Shown: positions 32,575-42,558 of the stretch, piece after piece
Layout: the number at the start of each line of letters is the position of its first letter
Position numbering within the stretch: position 1 is the stretch's first letter
From: Paraburkholderia sp. BL9I2N2
GTDB lineage: Bacteria; Pseudomonadota; Gammaproteobacteria; Burkholderiales; Burkholderiaceae
Assembly: GCF_004339745.1 (NCBI RefSeq)
Contig: NZ_SMGP01000001.1
Span: 682,001 to 746,000 of the forward strand
Direction of reading: 5' to 3'
DNA: 64,000 nucleotides
Translations under genes and position numbers: made by a program
Notes under the pieces: generated by a model
What the model saw: only the letters and a program-made list of their open reading frames with translations
The model's database searches: none
What the model was told of the DNA's origin: nothing

Positions 32575-34152
32575 TCATTGCTTGATGTTCAGCGCAGCCG
32601 TGAGATCGCCCATCGGCTTGCTGCCGTTGCTCACCAGTGCCGCGTCGCGCGCCGCGATGCCCGGCAGCGTCGGCAGCGAGAAGCGGTGCGTGATGAAGCG
32701 CAGGATCGACGTGGTGTCGTACTGCGTGTGATCGACGAAACCCTTCTTCGCGTACGGCGAGATGATCAGTGCCGGAATACGCGTGCCCGGACCCCAGCGG
32801 TCGGCCTTCGGCGGCGACACGTGATCCCAGAAGCCGCCGTTTTCGTCGTAGGTCACGACCACCACCATGTTGTTCCACTGCGGGCTCTTCTGCAGATGCG
32901 AGATCACGTCCGCGATGTGTTGATCGCCCGATGCGACATCGGTGTAGCCCGCGTGTTCGTTCAGGTTGCCCTGCGGCTTGTAGAACGACACTTGCGGCAG
33001 CGTGCCGTTGTCGATCGCCTTAATGAACTCCGAGCCGGCGAGACCACCGTCGAGCAAATGCTGCGAACGGTTCGCGGTGCCCGGTGCGAGGTCGGCGAAG
33101 TAGTTGAACGGCTGGTGATGCGGCTGGAAGTTCGGCGCCGTCAGATTCGCGCCGTAAATCACATTCGACGTGCCGTTTTGCGCCGCCGACACCGCCGCGC
33201 CCCACGCGCCGCCGTACCATGCCCACGACACCTTCGCGTTGTTCAGCAGATCGCCGATGTGCTGCTGCGACTGTGCCGGCAGCGTGGTCGCCTGGGTCGG
33301 ATCGGCGAAGTTCGCGTCGCCGCCGGTCGCCGGCTTGTTGCCGCTCGGCTGATACGGCGGCTGCATCGTGTTGATCGCGAAGAAGTCAGGCGTGAGGTTG
33401 CCCGAGTTTACGTATTTGGGCGGACCGCTCAACGCCGAAGCGGGCGAGTTGGACGCGAGCTTCAGCGTGACGCCGTCGCTTTCCACCGACGAGATCGAGC
33501 TGGCCGCCACGCTCTTGTCCGCGTTCGGATAGGTCGGCGTGCACGCGCAGATCAGCCACTGGTGGTTCAGGAACGAACCGCCGAACGCGCCCATGAAAAA
33601 GTTGTCGGCGAGCGTGTACTGCTGGGCGATTTTCCACAGCGGCAGCTTGTCGGCGTTGAGCGTGTAGTGGCCCATCACGAGGCCGCCCGAATCCGCCCAC
33701 GCGGCGAACTTGTCGTTCTTGCCGCCGTTGATCTGCATCTGGTTCTCGTAGAAGCGGTGATACAGGTCACGCGTCGTCGCCGTGATCGGCGTGTTGAGAC
33801 CCTTCGGGTCGTCGATGGCGAACGGGCTGTTCGGCAGGTTTGCCGTCATGGCCTGCGTGACCACCGGCGTGACGCCGGTTTGCGTCAGGCCGTTCCACAC
33901 CTGCGGCAGCGTCGCGAGCGTCGTGCCGTTGCGGTCCACCTGCGTGGCGCTCGCCGCCGTCACGTTCTGCAGACCGTTGGCGCCGGGAAAGTTGCCGTAC
34001 AGGTTGTCGAAGCTGCGGTTTTCCGCGTAGATCACCACGACATTCTTGATCGAAGTGATGTCCGGTTCGTTGACTTTGTCACCGCCGCACGCATACAGGC
34101 TCAACGCTGCTGCAATCGCGATAGGCGTCGCGCAGATCAGTTTCTTGTTCAT
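32575..34152 (-). CDS. Lipoprotein phosphoesterase (acid phosphatase/phospholipase C family, PF04185)
   Basis: 525 residues from ATG 34152. The signal peptide MNKKLICATPIAIAAALSLY ends in a lipobox (YACGG). The phosphoesterase-family core shows NVVVIYAENRSFDNLYGNFP (metal-binding and nucleophile region), FFMGAFGGSFLNHQWLICAC, SWAWYGGAW, NEHAGYTDVASGDQHI, and VVVTYDENGGFWDHVSPP with the C-terminal metal-ligand Asp, Glu and His. It is likely an exported phosphatase like AcpA of Francisella/Burkholderia rather than a true PLC. It is divergent from a di-haem peroxidase, and a possible Pho box lies in between. Confidence 0.88.
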   Translation of the reverse strand: MNKKLICATPIAIAAALSLYACGGDKVNEPDITSIKNVVVIYAENRSFDNLYGNFPGANGLQNVTAASATQVDRNGTTLATLPQVWNGLTQTGVTPVVTQAMTANLPNSPFAIDDPKGLNTPITATTRDLYHRFYENQMQINGGKNDKFAAWADSGGLVMGHYTLNADKLPLWKIAQQYTLADNFFMGAFGGSFLNHQWLICACTPTYPNADKSVAASSISSVESDGVTLKLASNSPASALSGPPKYVNSGNLTPDFFAINTMQPPYQPSGNKPATGGDANFADPTQATTLPAQSQQHIGDLLNNAKVSWAWYGGAWGAAVSAAQNGTSNVIYGANLTAPNFQPHHQPFNYFADLAPGTANRSQHLLDGGLAGSEFIKAIDNGTLPQVSFYKPQGNLNEHAGYTDVASGDQHIADVISHLQKSPQWNNMVVVVTYDENGGFWDHVSPPKADRWGPGTRIPALIISPYAKKGFVDHTQYDTTSILRFITHRFSLPTLPGIAARDAALVSNGSKPMGDLTAALNIKQ

Positions 34153-34298
34153 TTGATGTGGTTTCTCTCTCTCGCGTTGGGGACGGGTCACCTGCACTCC
34201 TTACACGGATGACCGCGGGCGAAAGTTTGGCAAGGCAATTTGACAGAAAGATGTAATTAATTACGAATTGCTTCTGATATGAGAATACCGTCGGCTGT

Positions 34299-34316
34299 AT
34301 GTCATTTAAAAGACAT
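34299..34316 (+). promoter_or_regulatory. Weak Pho-box-like repeat between phosphoesterase and peroxidase
   Basis: 7-mers ATGTCAT and AAGACAT with a 4-bp spacer (11-bp period). Also readable as the imperfect palindrome ATGTC...GACAT. It lies about 147 bases before the phosphoesterase start and 85 before the peroxidase start. Confidence 0.3.
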
Positions 34317-34400
34317 GGGAATGAAATACGCTCGCGGACTTCACTATCGCAAACTCACATCTTTCTTATGCGGCCTGGTCTGACGGGGATTCGGAAAATA

Positions 34401-35795
34401 ATGGCTCGGGTCGAGGCGCGGCGTGGCGCCGGTCTCGCGACGATGCGCGTGCGGCAAGCGACGGCGTTCGCGCTGACAGCCATGACCTTGACGCTTGCCG
34501 CGTGCGATGCGGGTGCGCCGGGGACGGCAGCCGTCGCGAGTGCCGCCGCGAGCACGGTCGCGGGCGGTTCGGCTTCGTCCGCGCCGGTGGCGGCGTCGGC
34601 CGTGCAGGTGGCTGCCCATGAAGCGGGGCAGTCCCGTGCGCAAGTCTACGAATCCGTGCGGCAGATGACGGCGCTCGGCAAGCAGTTATTTTTCGACGCG
34701 TCGCTCTCCGGGTCGGGCAAGCTCGCTTGCGCGTCGTGCCACAGTCCGGACCATGGGTTTTCGCCGGCCAATGCGTTGTCGGTGCAACTCGGCGGCAACG
34801 ACATGCACCGCACCGGCATGCGCGCCGCGCCGACGCTGAAGTATCTGCAATCGGTTCCCGCATTCGCCGAGCACTACCACGAGTCGGACGACGAAGGCGA
34901 CGAAAGCGTCGATGCCGGGCCGACCGGCGGCTTGACCTGGGATGGCCGCGTCGACCGCGGTGGCGACCAGGCGCGCATTCCGCTGCTGTCGTCGTTTGAA
35001 ATGGGCAGCACGCCGGCCAAAGTCACTGCGGCGCTCAAGGCTGCGCCCTACGCCGATGCTTTCCGCGCGGCCTTCGGCGCACATATTTTCGATAGCGACG
35101 ACGCCACCTTCAAAGCCGTGTTGCAAGCGCTCGAAACCTTCGAGCAGACGCCGGAAACTTTCTACCCGTACACCAGCAAGTACGACGCCTATCTGGCGGG
35201 TAAGGCTCAGTTGACGCAAGCCGAACTGCGCGGCCTGCAACTGTTCAACGACGAGAAAAAAGGCAATTGCGCGAGTTGCCACATCAGCCAGCGGACCATG
35301 GACGGTGCGCCGCCGCAGTTCAGCGATTTCGGTCTGATCGCGATCGGCGTGCCGCGCAATCGCGCGCTGTCGGTGAATCGCGATCCGCATTTCCATGACC
35401 TTGGCGCCTGCGGCCCGGAGCGCACCGATCTGAAGGGACGCGCCGAGTTCTGCGGCATCTTCCGCACGCCGACGCTGCGCAATGTGGCGCTGAAGAAGAG
35501 CTTCTTTCACAACGGCATCTATCATTCGCTCGATCAGGTGGTGCGCTTCTATGCCGAGCGCGACACGAACCCGGAGAAGTTCTATCCGGTCGCGAAAGGC
35601 AAAGTGCGGAAGTTCGACGATCTGCCCCAGCAGTACTGGGCCAATCTGAATACTGACCCGCCGTTCGATCGCAAGCCGGGTGACAAGCCAGCGCTCGACG
35701 AGGCTGAAATCAAGGACGTGGTCGCGTTTTTGAATACGCTGACCGACGGGTATAAGGCGGGAAGCGGGGCGGCCGATTCAGTGGCCGCGAAGTGA
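34401..35795 (+). CDS. Di-haem cytochrome c peroxidase family protein (MauG/CcpA-like)
   Basis: About 464 residues from ATG 34401; ATG 34443 is also possible. The export signal ends in LTLAACDAG, a likely lipobox. Two haem c motifs are CASCH, in KLACASCHSPDHGF (about residue 110) and in KGNCASCHISQRTM (about residue 290). FGLIAIGVPRNR and FRTPTLRNVALKKSFFHNG are the usual C-domain blocks. It sits in the periplasm, reducing hydrogen peroxide or oxidising a partner. Divergent pairing with the phosphoesterase is a recurring arrangement I have seen in this group, suggesting shared regulation. The exact substrate is unknown. Confidence 0.87.
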   Translation: MARVEARRGAGLATMRVRQATAFALTAMTLTLAACDAGAPGTAAVASAAASTVAGGSASSAPVAASAVQVAAHEAGQSRAQVYESVRQMTALGKQLFFDASLSGSGKLACASCHSPDHGFSPANALSVQLGGNDMHRTGMRAAPTLKYLQSVPAFAEHYHESDDEGDESVDAGPTGGLTWDGRVDRGGDQARIPLLSSFEMGSTPAKVTAALKAAPYADAFRAAFGAHIFDSDDATFKAVLQALETFEQTPETFYPYTSKYDAYLAGKAQLTQAELRGLQLFNDEKKGNCASCHISQRTMDGAPPQFSDFGLIAIGVPRNRALSVNRDPHFHDLGACGPERTDLKGRAEFCGIFRTPTLRNVALKKSFFHNGIYHSLDQVVRFYAERDTNPEKFYPVAKGKVRKFDDLPQQYWANLNTDPPFDRKPGDKPALDEAEIKDVVAFLNTLTDGYKAGSGAADSVAAK

Positions 35796-35843
35796 GGCAG
35801 GTGACGCGATGGCTGCTGGCGTAGCCGGTCGCTCAGGTCAGGA

Positions 35844-36083
35844 TTAGTTGCCGACGCTCGCCAGCATGTAATAGCAGCCGACGAGCAGCATGGCGAAGGA
35901 CAGCAACAGGCAGGCGACGCCAACACGCGTCAGCAGATTCGGCCAGCGAGCGCGAGGCAACGCGTCCATCCGCACGACGCGCCGCGCGAGTCCGGGATCG
36001 CGTCTGATCGCAACCGGTACGAGCGCGACACACAGCAGCGCAAGTGCGATAGCAAAAGTTTTGAGGGCGGAGAGGGTGTGCAT
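35844..36083 (-). CDS. Small two-helix membrane protein (79 aa)
   Basis: From ATG 36083: MHTLSALKTFAIALALLCVA is the first helix, a basic loop RRDPGLARRVVRMDALPRAR follows, and the second helix VGVACLLLSFAMLLVGCYYM is near the C terminus. An upstream in-frame ATG adds 16 residues that look non-coding. No family recognised; inner-membrane protein by composition. Confidence 0.65.
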   Translation of the reverse strand: MHTLSALKTFAIALALLCVALVPVAIRRDPGLARRVVRMDALPRARWPNLLTRVGVACLLLSFAMLLVGCYYMLASVGN

Positions 36084-36378
36084 GGCGGAGCGTCTTAAGA
36101 TTCTGATTGGGGCGGATGCGCAATCAATCAATCTTAAGAAGTCGTCCTACTGCTAGGAATGGGAGCTGTCCTAAAATTAGGGGCGCTCGTTGTGTCCGGT
36201 GGCGCGTGATTCAAGCAATAGAGCGCGCCGCAGATTCCGCTGGCGGCCGCCCTGTTCGGCTGAGAGCCCGGCCGTTTCTCGCGGTCCCTTCGAGGGGGAC
36301 ATGCTATGCTTTTGGGGTCCAGATCACGATGCGCCCCGCGCGCTCGAGACCGCCGAACAATTTCGAGGAGAACCCTTC

Positions 36379-36768
36379 ATGTCGATGCGAACCCGTGTCC
36401 TGTCTCAACTGACTGCCGGTAGCCTGTTGCTGGGTGTTGCGATCGGCGCGCAAGCTGCGAATCTTGGTTTTCTGAACGACACGCCGATCAGCTACATGAA
36501 GCAACGCGACATCGACTCCGTCAAAAAGGCGGTCTTCTCCGCACTGAACGACAAGCAGGACGGCGAAACCATGAACTGGGTCAATGAAGGCACGGGCAAC
36601 AGCGTGAAGATCGACGCCGCGATCACGATGGCCAGCACGGCCAAGGACGGCGACCGTACCTGCCGCGACGTCGGCGTCGTGCTGAGCGCCAAGGGGCAAT
36701 CGATGAACCTGCGCCCGCAGTTCTGCAAGCACGGCAGCGGCAACTGGCAATTGCAGAAAAAGCACTGA
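36379..36768 (+). CDS. Secreted 17-kDa surface-antigen-like protein (129 aa)
   Basis: GAGGAG nine bases before ATG 36379. The signal peptide MSMRTRVLSQLTAGSLLLGV is cleaved near AIGAQAA. The mature part has NDTPISYMKQRDIDSVKKAV, TMNWVNEGTGNSVKI, GDRTCRDVGVVL and FCKHGSGNWQLQK. Two Cys probably form a disulphide. The pattern fits the RT0821/Lpp0805-type surface-antigen family (17kDa_Anti_2) without its N-terminal glycine zipper. Periplasmic or outer-membrane associated; role unknown. Confidence 0.75.
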   Translation: MSMRTRVLSQLTAGSLLLGVAIGAQAANLGFLNDTPISYMKQRDIDSVKKAVFSALNDKQDGETMNWVNEGTGNSVKIDAAITMASTAKDGDRTCRDVGVVLSAKGQSMNLRPQFCKHGSGNWQLQKKH

Positions 36769-36874
36769 GCATGCGGGCCTTGATGGCGGCGCGCGCCGGT
36801 TGGCAGCCGGCGCGGCTCGAAGCCATGCATGTGCGTGTCGATGGTTCGTTGCGTTCGCTTGAAATGGTGCTGCA

Positions 36875-37324
36875 ATGAGCACACGGATTGTCTCGTGCGG
36901 CATCGTCTTGCTCGACCCGGACGGCCGCGTGCTGCTCGCGCACGCCACTGAAACGTCGCACTGGGATATTCCCAAAGGACACGGCGAAGAAGGCGAGGAG
37001 CCGCACGTCACGGCGCTGCGCGAGATGGTCGAGGAGACCGGTATCGCCATCGAGCCCGAGCGTCTGAAAGACCTCGGCCTATTCGTCTATCGGCGCGACA
37101 AGGACCTGCATCTGTTCGGCGCGCGTGCCACTGTCGATGAACTCGATCTGAGCGTGTGCACCTGCACGTCGCTCTTTCCGCGCCGCTCCGACGGCACGCT
37201 GATTCCCGAAATGGATGCCTACCGCTGGGCCGCGCCTGACGAAGTGGACAAGTATGCGAGCCGCAGTCTCACGCGGCTCTTTCAGACCACGCTGTCGCTC
37301 GCGGAATTGCATCGGTTGTTATAG
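36875..37324 (+). CDS. NUDIX hydrolase (149 aa)
   Basis: The Nudix box GHGEEGEEPHVTALREMVEETG (split here as GHGEEG...REMVEETGI) at residues 35-56 is complete, with the catalytic REMVEE Glu residues. Start MSTRIVSCGIVLLDPDGRVL. It is small and lacks extra domains, so it may hydrolyse diadenosine polyphosphates or (d)NTP derivatives. Transcribed alone, 106 bases after the surface-antigen gene. Confidence 0.88.
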   Translation: MSTRIVSCGIVLLDPDGRVLLAHATETSHWDIPKGHGEEGEEPHVTALREMVEETGIAIEPERLKDLGLFVYRRDKDLHLFGARATVDELDLSVCTCTSLFPRRSDGTLIPEMDAYRWAAPDEVDKYASRSLTRLFQTTLSLAELHRLL

Positions 37325-37359
37325 CGGCGAGGCCAGCGACTGTGTGGACCGCCCGACAC

Positions 37360-38334
37360 TCAGTCGAGTGCGCGGTCGTTCGGATGCGCGAACAAAGCGC
37401 GGTTCTGCTCCGACAGCGGATAGTTCAGATTGATGCCGTGCGGCGGAATGGGTTGCGTGAACCACTGCTTGTACAGACGTTCCGCTTCGCCGGAAGTCTG
37501 GCTGCGCGTGATCACGCCATTGACGAGCGTGCGGAACGGTTCATCGCCTTTACGGAACATGCACGCGTAGACTTCATAGCCAAGCGGCGTGCCGGTCACC
37601 ACGAAATCGTCGGGACGCGGATCGGTCGATTTGAATCCGTACACGATCGGCTCGTCCATCACGAAGGCCACGGCGTGGTCGTCCTTGAGCGCGGAAAAGG
37701 CCTCGGAATGATCGCGTGCGCTGGTGATGCGCATGTTCAGGTGCTTGTCGGTGTTCAGGCGGCGCAGCAGGCGTTCATCCGAGGTGCCCGCGGTGGTCAC
37801 GACCGCTTTGCCGGCCAGGTCGGGGAAATCCGTGATGCCGCTGTTCTTGCGCGCGATCATGCGCACGGCGTACTGAAAGAAACTGTTCGAGAACGCGGCC
37901 ACGTTTTCGCGTTCCACCGTGTGCGTGGTCGAGCCGCATTCCAGATCGATCTGGTTGTTCAGCAGCATCGGCGTGCGGTTCGACGAGGTCACGGTGATCT
38001 CGTGCACCTTCAGTTGCGGCATGCCCAACGTCTTCTTGATCTCGTCGACGATCTGCAGCGCGATGGTCTGCGAATAGCCGACCGTGCCTTTGCCGTCGAA
38101 GTAAGAGAAAGGAATCGACGCTTCACGCACGCCGAGCACGACCACGCCGTCGTCGTGAATTTTTTTCAGCGTGCCGGTGAGTTCATCCGTTTGAGCGGAG
38201 CAGGCGAGCGACGCCGCGCCGAACGTGGTCAGCGCCATGAGCGCGCAACGCGCGCCCTGAACGAAACGCGCCGCGCGCGCCGTGCTTCCCGTTGTGCGCC
38301 GGGTACTCGCCCTGCGGCGGGCTGCAACTTTCAT
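37360..38334 (-). CDS. Amino-acid ABC transporter substrate-binding protein (GltI-like)
   Basis: 324 residues. A basic N terminus is followed by the signal ALMALTTFGAASLACSAQTD. The SBP_bac_3 fold shows VVVLGVREASIPFSYFDGKG, DLECGSTTHTVERENVAAFS, GKAVVTTAGTSDERLL, and AFVMDEPIVYGF. The polar loop residues (Asn/Arg/Asp) match glutamate/aspartate binders. No permease or ATPase genes are beside it, so it is an orphan binding protein working with a transporter encoded elsewhere. It follows glnS in the same direction, separated by a terminator. Confidence 0.87.
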   Translation of the reverse strand: MKVAARRRASTRRTTGSTARAARFVQGARCALMALTTFGAASLACSAQTDELTGTLKKIHDDGVVVLGVREASIPFSYFDGKGTVGYSQTIALQIVDEIKKTLGMPQLKVHEITVTSSNRTPMLLNNQIDLECGSTTHTVERENVAAFSNSFFQYAVRMIARKNSGITDFPDLAGKAVVTTAGTSDERLLRRLNTDKHLNMRITSARDHSEAFSALKDDHAVAFVMDEPIVYGFKSTDPRPDDFVVTGTPLGYEVYACMFRKGDEPFRTLVNGVITRSQTSGEAERLYKQWFTQPIPPHGINLNYPLSEQNRALFAHPNDRALD

Positions 38335-38392
38335 CGGACCTCCCGGACTGGCGTTGGCGGATGCCGCGCCGTCGCTGTCGATGGAACATGAT

Positions 38393-38431
38393 GCAACAAA
38401 ACGGCGTGCATCTTTCTATCAAGACGCACGC
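38393..38431 (-). terminator. Terminator of glnS
   Basis: Minus-strand stem GGCGTGC / GCACGCC extended by four more pairs past one mismatch, then GTTTTGTT. It lies between the glnS stop (38474) and the binding-protein start. Confidence 0.7.
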
Positions 38432-38473
38432 CATATCCAACTTCAGATGCGCTGCAAAAGGGTGCGTTCCAGC

Positions 38474-40183
38474 TTACGCCGGCTTGCCCCAACTGTCGCG
38501 CAGACTGACGATGCGATTGAATACTGGCTTACCCGGCTTGGAATCGACGCGGTCGGCGACGAAATAGCCATGACGCTCGAACTGATAGCGTTGCTCCGGC
38601 AGCGCTTCGCGCGCGCCCGGTTCCAGGTAGGCGTTGACCACGCGCTTCGAATCCGGATTCAGCGCTTCGAGGAAATCGCGGCCGCCGGCGTCCGGTTGCG
38701 GTTCCTTGAACAGGCGGTCGTAGATACGCACTTCGGCCGGGCACGCGGCTGCCGCGCTGACCCAGTGAATGTTGCCCTTGACCTTGTAGTTGTTCGCGCC
38801 TTCGGTGCCCGATTTGCTGTCCGGGAAGTAGTTGCAATGGACCGCGACGATGTTGCCGTTCTCGTCCTTGTCCGCGCCGACGCATTCGATCACGTAGCCG
38901 TAGCGCAGACGCACCTTGTTGCCCGGGAACAGGCGGAAGTAGCCCTTCGGCGGCGTTTCGTTGTAGTCATCGCGTTCGATCCACAGCTCGCGCGAAATCG
39001 GAAACTCGCGCACGCCCATTTCCGGGTGATGCGGATGGACCGGCGCATTGCATGGCTCGGTCACGCCTTCGGGGAAGTTGTCGATGATCAGCTTCACCGG
39101 ATCGAGCACGGCGGCCGTGCGCGGCGCCTTGTCGTCCAGATCGTCGCGCAGCGCGCCTTCGAACACGCTCATGTCGATCCACGAATCGACCTTGGTCACG
39201 CCGATGCGCTCGCAGAACAGCTGGATCGCTTCCGGCGTGAAGCCGCGCCGGCGCACGCCGACAATGGTCGGCATACGCGGATCGTCCCAGCCGTCCACAT
39301 GGCCTTCGGTCACGAGTTGCAGCAGCTTGCGCTTGCTGGTGATCGCGTAGGTCAGGTTCAGGCGCGAAAATTCGATTTGTTGCGGCAGCGGGCGCGTGAA
39401 AATGCCGGCCTCGGCGAGTTCGTTCAGGATCCAGTCATACAGCGGACGATGGTCCTCGAACTCCAGCGTGCACAGCGAATGCGTGATGTTTTCCAACGCG
39501 TCCGAGATGCAGTGCGTGTAGTCGTACATCGGGTACACGCACCATTTGTCGCCGGTGCGGTAGTGATGCGCGAAACGAATCCGGTAGATCACCGGATCGC
39601 GCATATTGAAGTTCGGCGACGACATGTCGATCTTCGCGCGCAGTACGTGCTCGCCTTCCTGGAACTCGCCGGCCTTCATGCGGCGGAACAGGTCGAGATT
39701 CTCCTGCACCGAACGCTCGCGGAAGGGCGACGGCGTGCCGACTTCCGTGGCCGAGCCGCGGTTCGCGCGCATTTCTTCCGCCGACTGGCTGTCCACGTAG
39801 GCCTTGCCGCGTTCGATCAGCAGTTCGGCGAATTCGTACAGCTTGTCGTAGTAGTCGCTCGCGTAGTAGAGCTCTTCCTTGCCGCCTTTTTCCCACTCGA
39901 AGCCGAGCCAGCGCACGGCGTCGATGATCGAGTCGACGTATTCGACGCTTTCCTTTTCCGGATTGGTATCGTCAAAGCGCAGATGGCACACGCCGCCGTA
40001 GCTGCGCGCCACGCCGAAGTTCAGGCAGATGCTCTTGGCGTGACCGATATGCAGATAGCCGTTCGGCTCGGGCGGAAAGCGCGTTTCGACGCGCTGACCC
40101 CACTTGCCGGTGCGGTTGTCGTCGTCAATGATGTTGCGGATGAAATTGGATGCCGCTGGCGCGTCGTTGTGTTCGGTATTCAT
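38474..40183 (-). CDS. glnS: Glutaminyl-tRNA synthetase
   Basis: 569 residues from ATG 40183. It charges tRNA-Gln. Class I signatures: HIGH as [20 protein letters not shown] (about 42-62) and KMSKS-like [11 protein letters not shown] (about 280). The N-terminal catalytic core and the C-terminal anticodon-binding beta-barrels ([20 protein letters not shown]) are both present at usual length. A bacterial GlnRS, as here, is typical of beta- and gammaproteobacteria. A GAGAAGG-type site precedes the chosen start. Confidence 0.96.
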   Translation of the reverse strand: MNTEHNDAPAASNFIRNIIDDDNRTGKWGQRVETRFPPEPNGYLHIGHAKSICLNFGVARSYGGVCHLRFDDTNPEKESVEYVDSIIDAVRWLGFEWEKGGKEELYYASDYYDKLYEFAELLIERGKAYVDSQSAEEMRANRGSATEVGTPSPFRERSVQENLDLFRRMKAGEFQEGEHVLRAKIDMSSPNFNMRDPVIYRIRFAHHYRTGDKWCVYPMYDYTHCISDALENITHSLCTLEFEDHRPLYDWILNELAEAGIFTRPLPQQIEFSRLNLTYAITSKRKLLQLVTEGHVDGWDDPRMPTIVGVRRRGFTPEAIQLFCERIGVTKVDSWIDMSVFEGALRDDLDDKAPRTAAVLDPVKLIIDNFPEGVTEPCNAPVHPHHPEMGVREFPISRELWIERDDYNETPPKGYFRLFPGNKVRLRYGYVIECVGADKDENGNIVAVHCNYFPDSKSGTEGANNYKVKGNIHWVSAAAACPAEVRIYDRLFKEPQPDAGGRDFLEALNPDSKRVVNAYLEPGAREALPEQRYQFERHGYFVADRVDSKPGKPVFNRIVSLRDSWGKPA

Positions 40184-40737
40184 GCGAGAAGGTGAAAGTC
40201 TGTCGGGGGCGCGCAATGCGTCCACTTATCCGACAATTCTACCTGACGAGTCCCGTCGCAGCAGGCGAGTGCGGCGTGCAGCCAACGTTTGAGCGGTTTT
40301 GACGGCAATTCAGGGGGCAGGCCGGCGCTGTAACAGGAGGTAAAACGTTTTGTTCGCGCGCCCGCCGCCGCCTTAGGATGCCAGCGGCGCGGGTTCGTCC
40401 GCGAGGGCCGCATGGTAGGTCCGTGTGGGGTTTCCGGACGCCGCAATAGGCGTTGTGCGCCCGCGTTCAGGCCGCATCGCGCAGCATCAGGCCGCTTTTC
40501 TCGCAACCTGAGCGCGCGGGGCGGAAAATCACCGCGTATAGCAAGGCGCATCAGCCGTCCCGCCTTGCCTCACATGCCCGCCGCCCGATCATTTCCCGGG
40601 GCAGTGCAGCTTGCGCCATGACGCGCAGCGCGTGCACTCGTCGCAGCCGTCCACGCAGGCCGCACCGCCCTTTGTCGCCTTGCACGAATTCTTGCCGTTC
40701 GTGCACCATGGCGCCCTTAGTTGCCGGAGTTTCTCGG
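40184..40737. other. 554-base intergenic region between glnS and gamma-glutamyltransferase
   Basis: Contains the promoters of two divergent genes. Open frames here are of the low-information, Arg/Ala-rich type produced by GC-rich DNA, and none shows a family motif. Nothing else recognised. Confidence 0.4.
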
Positions 40738-42492
40738 ATGTCTGTCCCGACGCACGGCGCGCCTCGCGCGCCTTTCACCTCGCTTTCTCTGGCCCGGATC
40801 CTGACGGTATCGGCCATGCTCGCCGCGTTCACCGGCGTCGTCGTCGCGCCCGTGCCCGCGCTGGCAAAAACGCCGCCGCCGAAGGCCGTGTTCGACGCAT
40901 CGGCGGTGGCCGTGCCGGACCGCTACAGCGCGGACACGGCGCAGCAGATCTTCGCCGCCGGCGGCAACGCGGTGGATGCCGCCGTCGCCATCGCCTTCAC
41001 GCTGGCCGTGACCGCGCCGGATGCGGGCAATCTCGGCGGCGGAGGCTTCATGACCGTGTTCATGGACGGCAAGCCGTACTTTCTCGACTATCGCGAGCGC
41101 GCTCCCCAACAGGCGACCCGCGAAATGTACCTCGACGACAAGGGCAACCTGCTGCCTGGCATGAGCGCCGTCGGGCATCGCGCAGTGGGCGTGCCGGGTA
41201 CGGTCGAGGGGATGTGGGAGGCGCAGCAGCGGTTCGGCAAGCTGAAGTGGAAGCTGGTGCTGGCGCCCGCGATCCGCTACGCCACCGACGGCTTCCAGGT
41301 CGAACCGTGGTTGCAGCAGCGCCACGACGCGGCGGCGAAGACCTTCGCCGGCAAGACCAATTTCGACGCCTACTTTTCGAATCTCAAGGCGGGCGTGACG
41401 TACCGCCAGCCGGAGCTTGCGCAGACGTTGTCGCGCATTGCCAGCGACGGCGGGCGCGAGTTCTACGAGGGCCGCACCGCGGATCTGATCGCCCAGCAGA
41501 TGTACGGCCACGGTCTGGTCACGAAACAGGATCTGATTCAATACAAGGCCGTGTGGCGCCAGCCGCTTACCGCCGACTGGAACGGCTATCAGATCGTGAC
41601 CGCGCCGCCGCCGAGTTCGGGCGGCGTTGGGCTGATCCAGATGCTGAAGATGAAAGCCGATCTGAAGCAGGCGTTCGACGGCCTCGAGCTGAACTCCGTG
41701 CCGTATATCCATCTGATCGCGCAGATCGAGGACCGCGTGTTCGCTGATCGCCAGCAATACCTGGGCGATCCGGATGCGTACAAGGTGCCGACCGGCAAAT
41801 TGATCGACGACGCCTACCTCGCGCAGCGCGCCGACGAAGTCAAGCCCGACGAAGTACCCGGCGCGGCGCCGGTGAAGCCGGGCCTCGGCGACACGGCCCC
41901 GGAGAAAGCGCAAACCACGCATTTCTCGGTGGTCGACAAGTGGGGCAATGCCGTGTCGAACACCTACACGTTGAACGGAGACTTCGGTTCAGGCGTGGTG
42001 GTGGACGGCGGCGGCTTCCTGCTGAACGACGCCATGGATGACTTCGTCACCAAGCCCGCTGCCGCAAGCGCGTCCGGCGCAAGCAGCGCCGAAGTGAACA
42101 CGGTGGCGCCCGGACGTCGGCCGCTGTCGTCGATGACGCCGACCATTCTGCTGAAGGACAACAAGGTGTCGCTGGTGATCGGCACGCCCGGCGGCTCGCG
42201 CATTCTGACGTCGATTTTCCAGGTGATGACCGATCTGTACGACTTCAACATGTCGCCCGTCGACGCGCTCGCCGCCATGCGTTTCCACCATCAGTTGCTG
42301 CCGCAGAAGACGATCTATTTCGAGCCGTATCGTCCGATCACAGGTGAGCTGGCCGAGCAATTGCAAGCCAAGGGCTACACGCTCGAAGGGCAGTCGTTCA
42401 ACGGCGACGTGCAGTTGATCCGCATCGAGGGCACGACGCCCGAGCCGGCGGCGGACCCACGCGGCGTGGGTGTGGGGCGCGTGATGCATTGA
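40738..42492 (+). CDS. ggt: Gamma-glutamyltransferase (584 aa)
   Basis: Periplasmic Ntn hydrolase that cleaves gamma-glutamyl bonds of glutathione. From ATG 40738 (CGGAG upstream): the signal peptide FTSLSLARILTVSAMLAAFT with cleavage after ALAKT-like sequence, then the large subunit with AGGNAVDAAVAIAFTLAVT and APDAGNLGGGGFMTVFMDG. The autoprocessing site is before Thr393 (QTTHFSVVDKWGNAVSNTYT). The small subunit contains RRPLSSMTPTIL and TPGGSRI. Length and motifs fit Ggt; an upstream ATG at 40708 is possible. Confidence 0.93.
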   Translation: MSVPTHGAPRAPFTSLSLARILTVSAMLAAFTGVVVAPVPALAKTPPPKAVFDASAVAVPDRYSADTAQQIFAAGGNAVDAAVAIAFTLAVTAPDAGNLGGGGFMTVFMDGKPYFLDYRERAPQQATREMYLDDKGNLLPGMSAVGHRAVGVPGTVEGMWEAQQRFGKLKWKLVLAPAIRYATDGFQVEPWLQQRHDAAAKTFAGKTNFDAYFSNLKAGVTYRQPELAQTLSRIASDGGREFYEGRTADLIAQQMYGHGLVTKQDLIQYKAVWRQPLTADWNGYQIVTAPPPSSGGVGLIQMLKMKADLKQAFDGLELNSVPYIHLIAQIEDRVFADRQQYLGDPDAYKVPTGKLIDDAYLAQRADEVKPDEVPGAAPVKPGLGDTAPEKAQTTHFSVVDKWGNAVSNTYTLNGDFGSGVVVDGGGFLLNDAMDDFVTKPAAASASGASSAEVNTVAPGRRPLSSMTPTILLKDNKVSLVIGTPGGSRILTSIFQVMTDLYDFNMSPVDALAAMRFHHQLLPQKTIYFEPYRPITGELAEQLQAKGYTLEGQSFNGDVQLIRIEGTTPEPAADPRGVGVGRVMH

Positions 42493-42558
42493 CGCGGCCT
42501 GGCGGCGGCGCGAACAAAAACAATAAACTGCGAATAACGACTAACGACGGGGAACGCG

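Noticed and set aside
40180..40551. Minus-strand frame of 123 codons upstream of glnS
   Set aside because: Arg/Pro-rich, no motif, no ribosome site; overlaps the glnS start region and looks like GC-rich noise.
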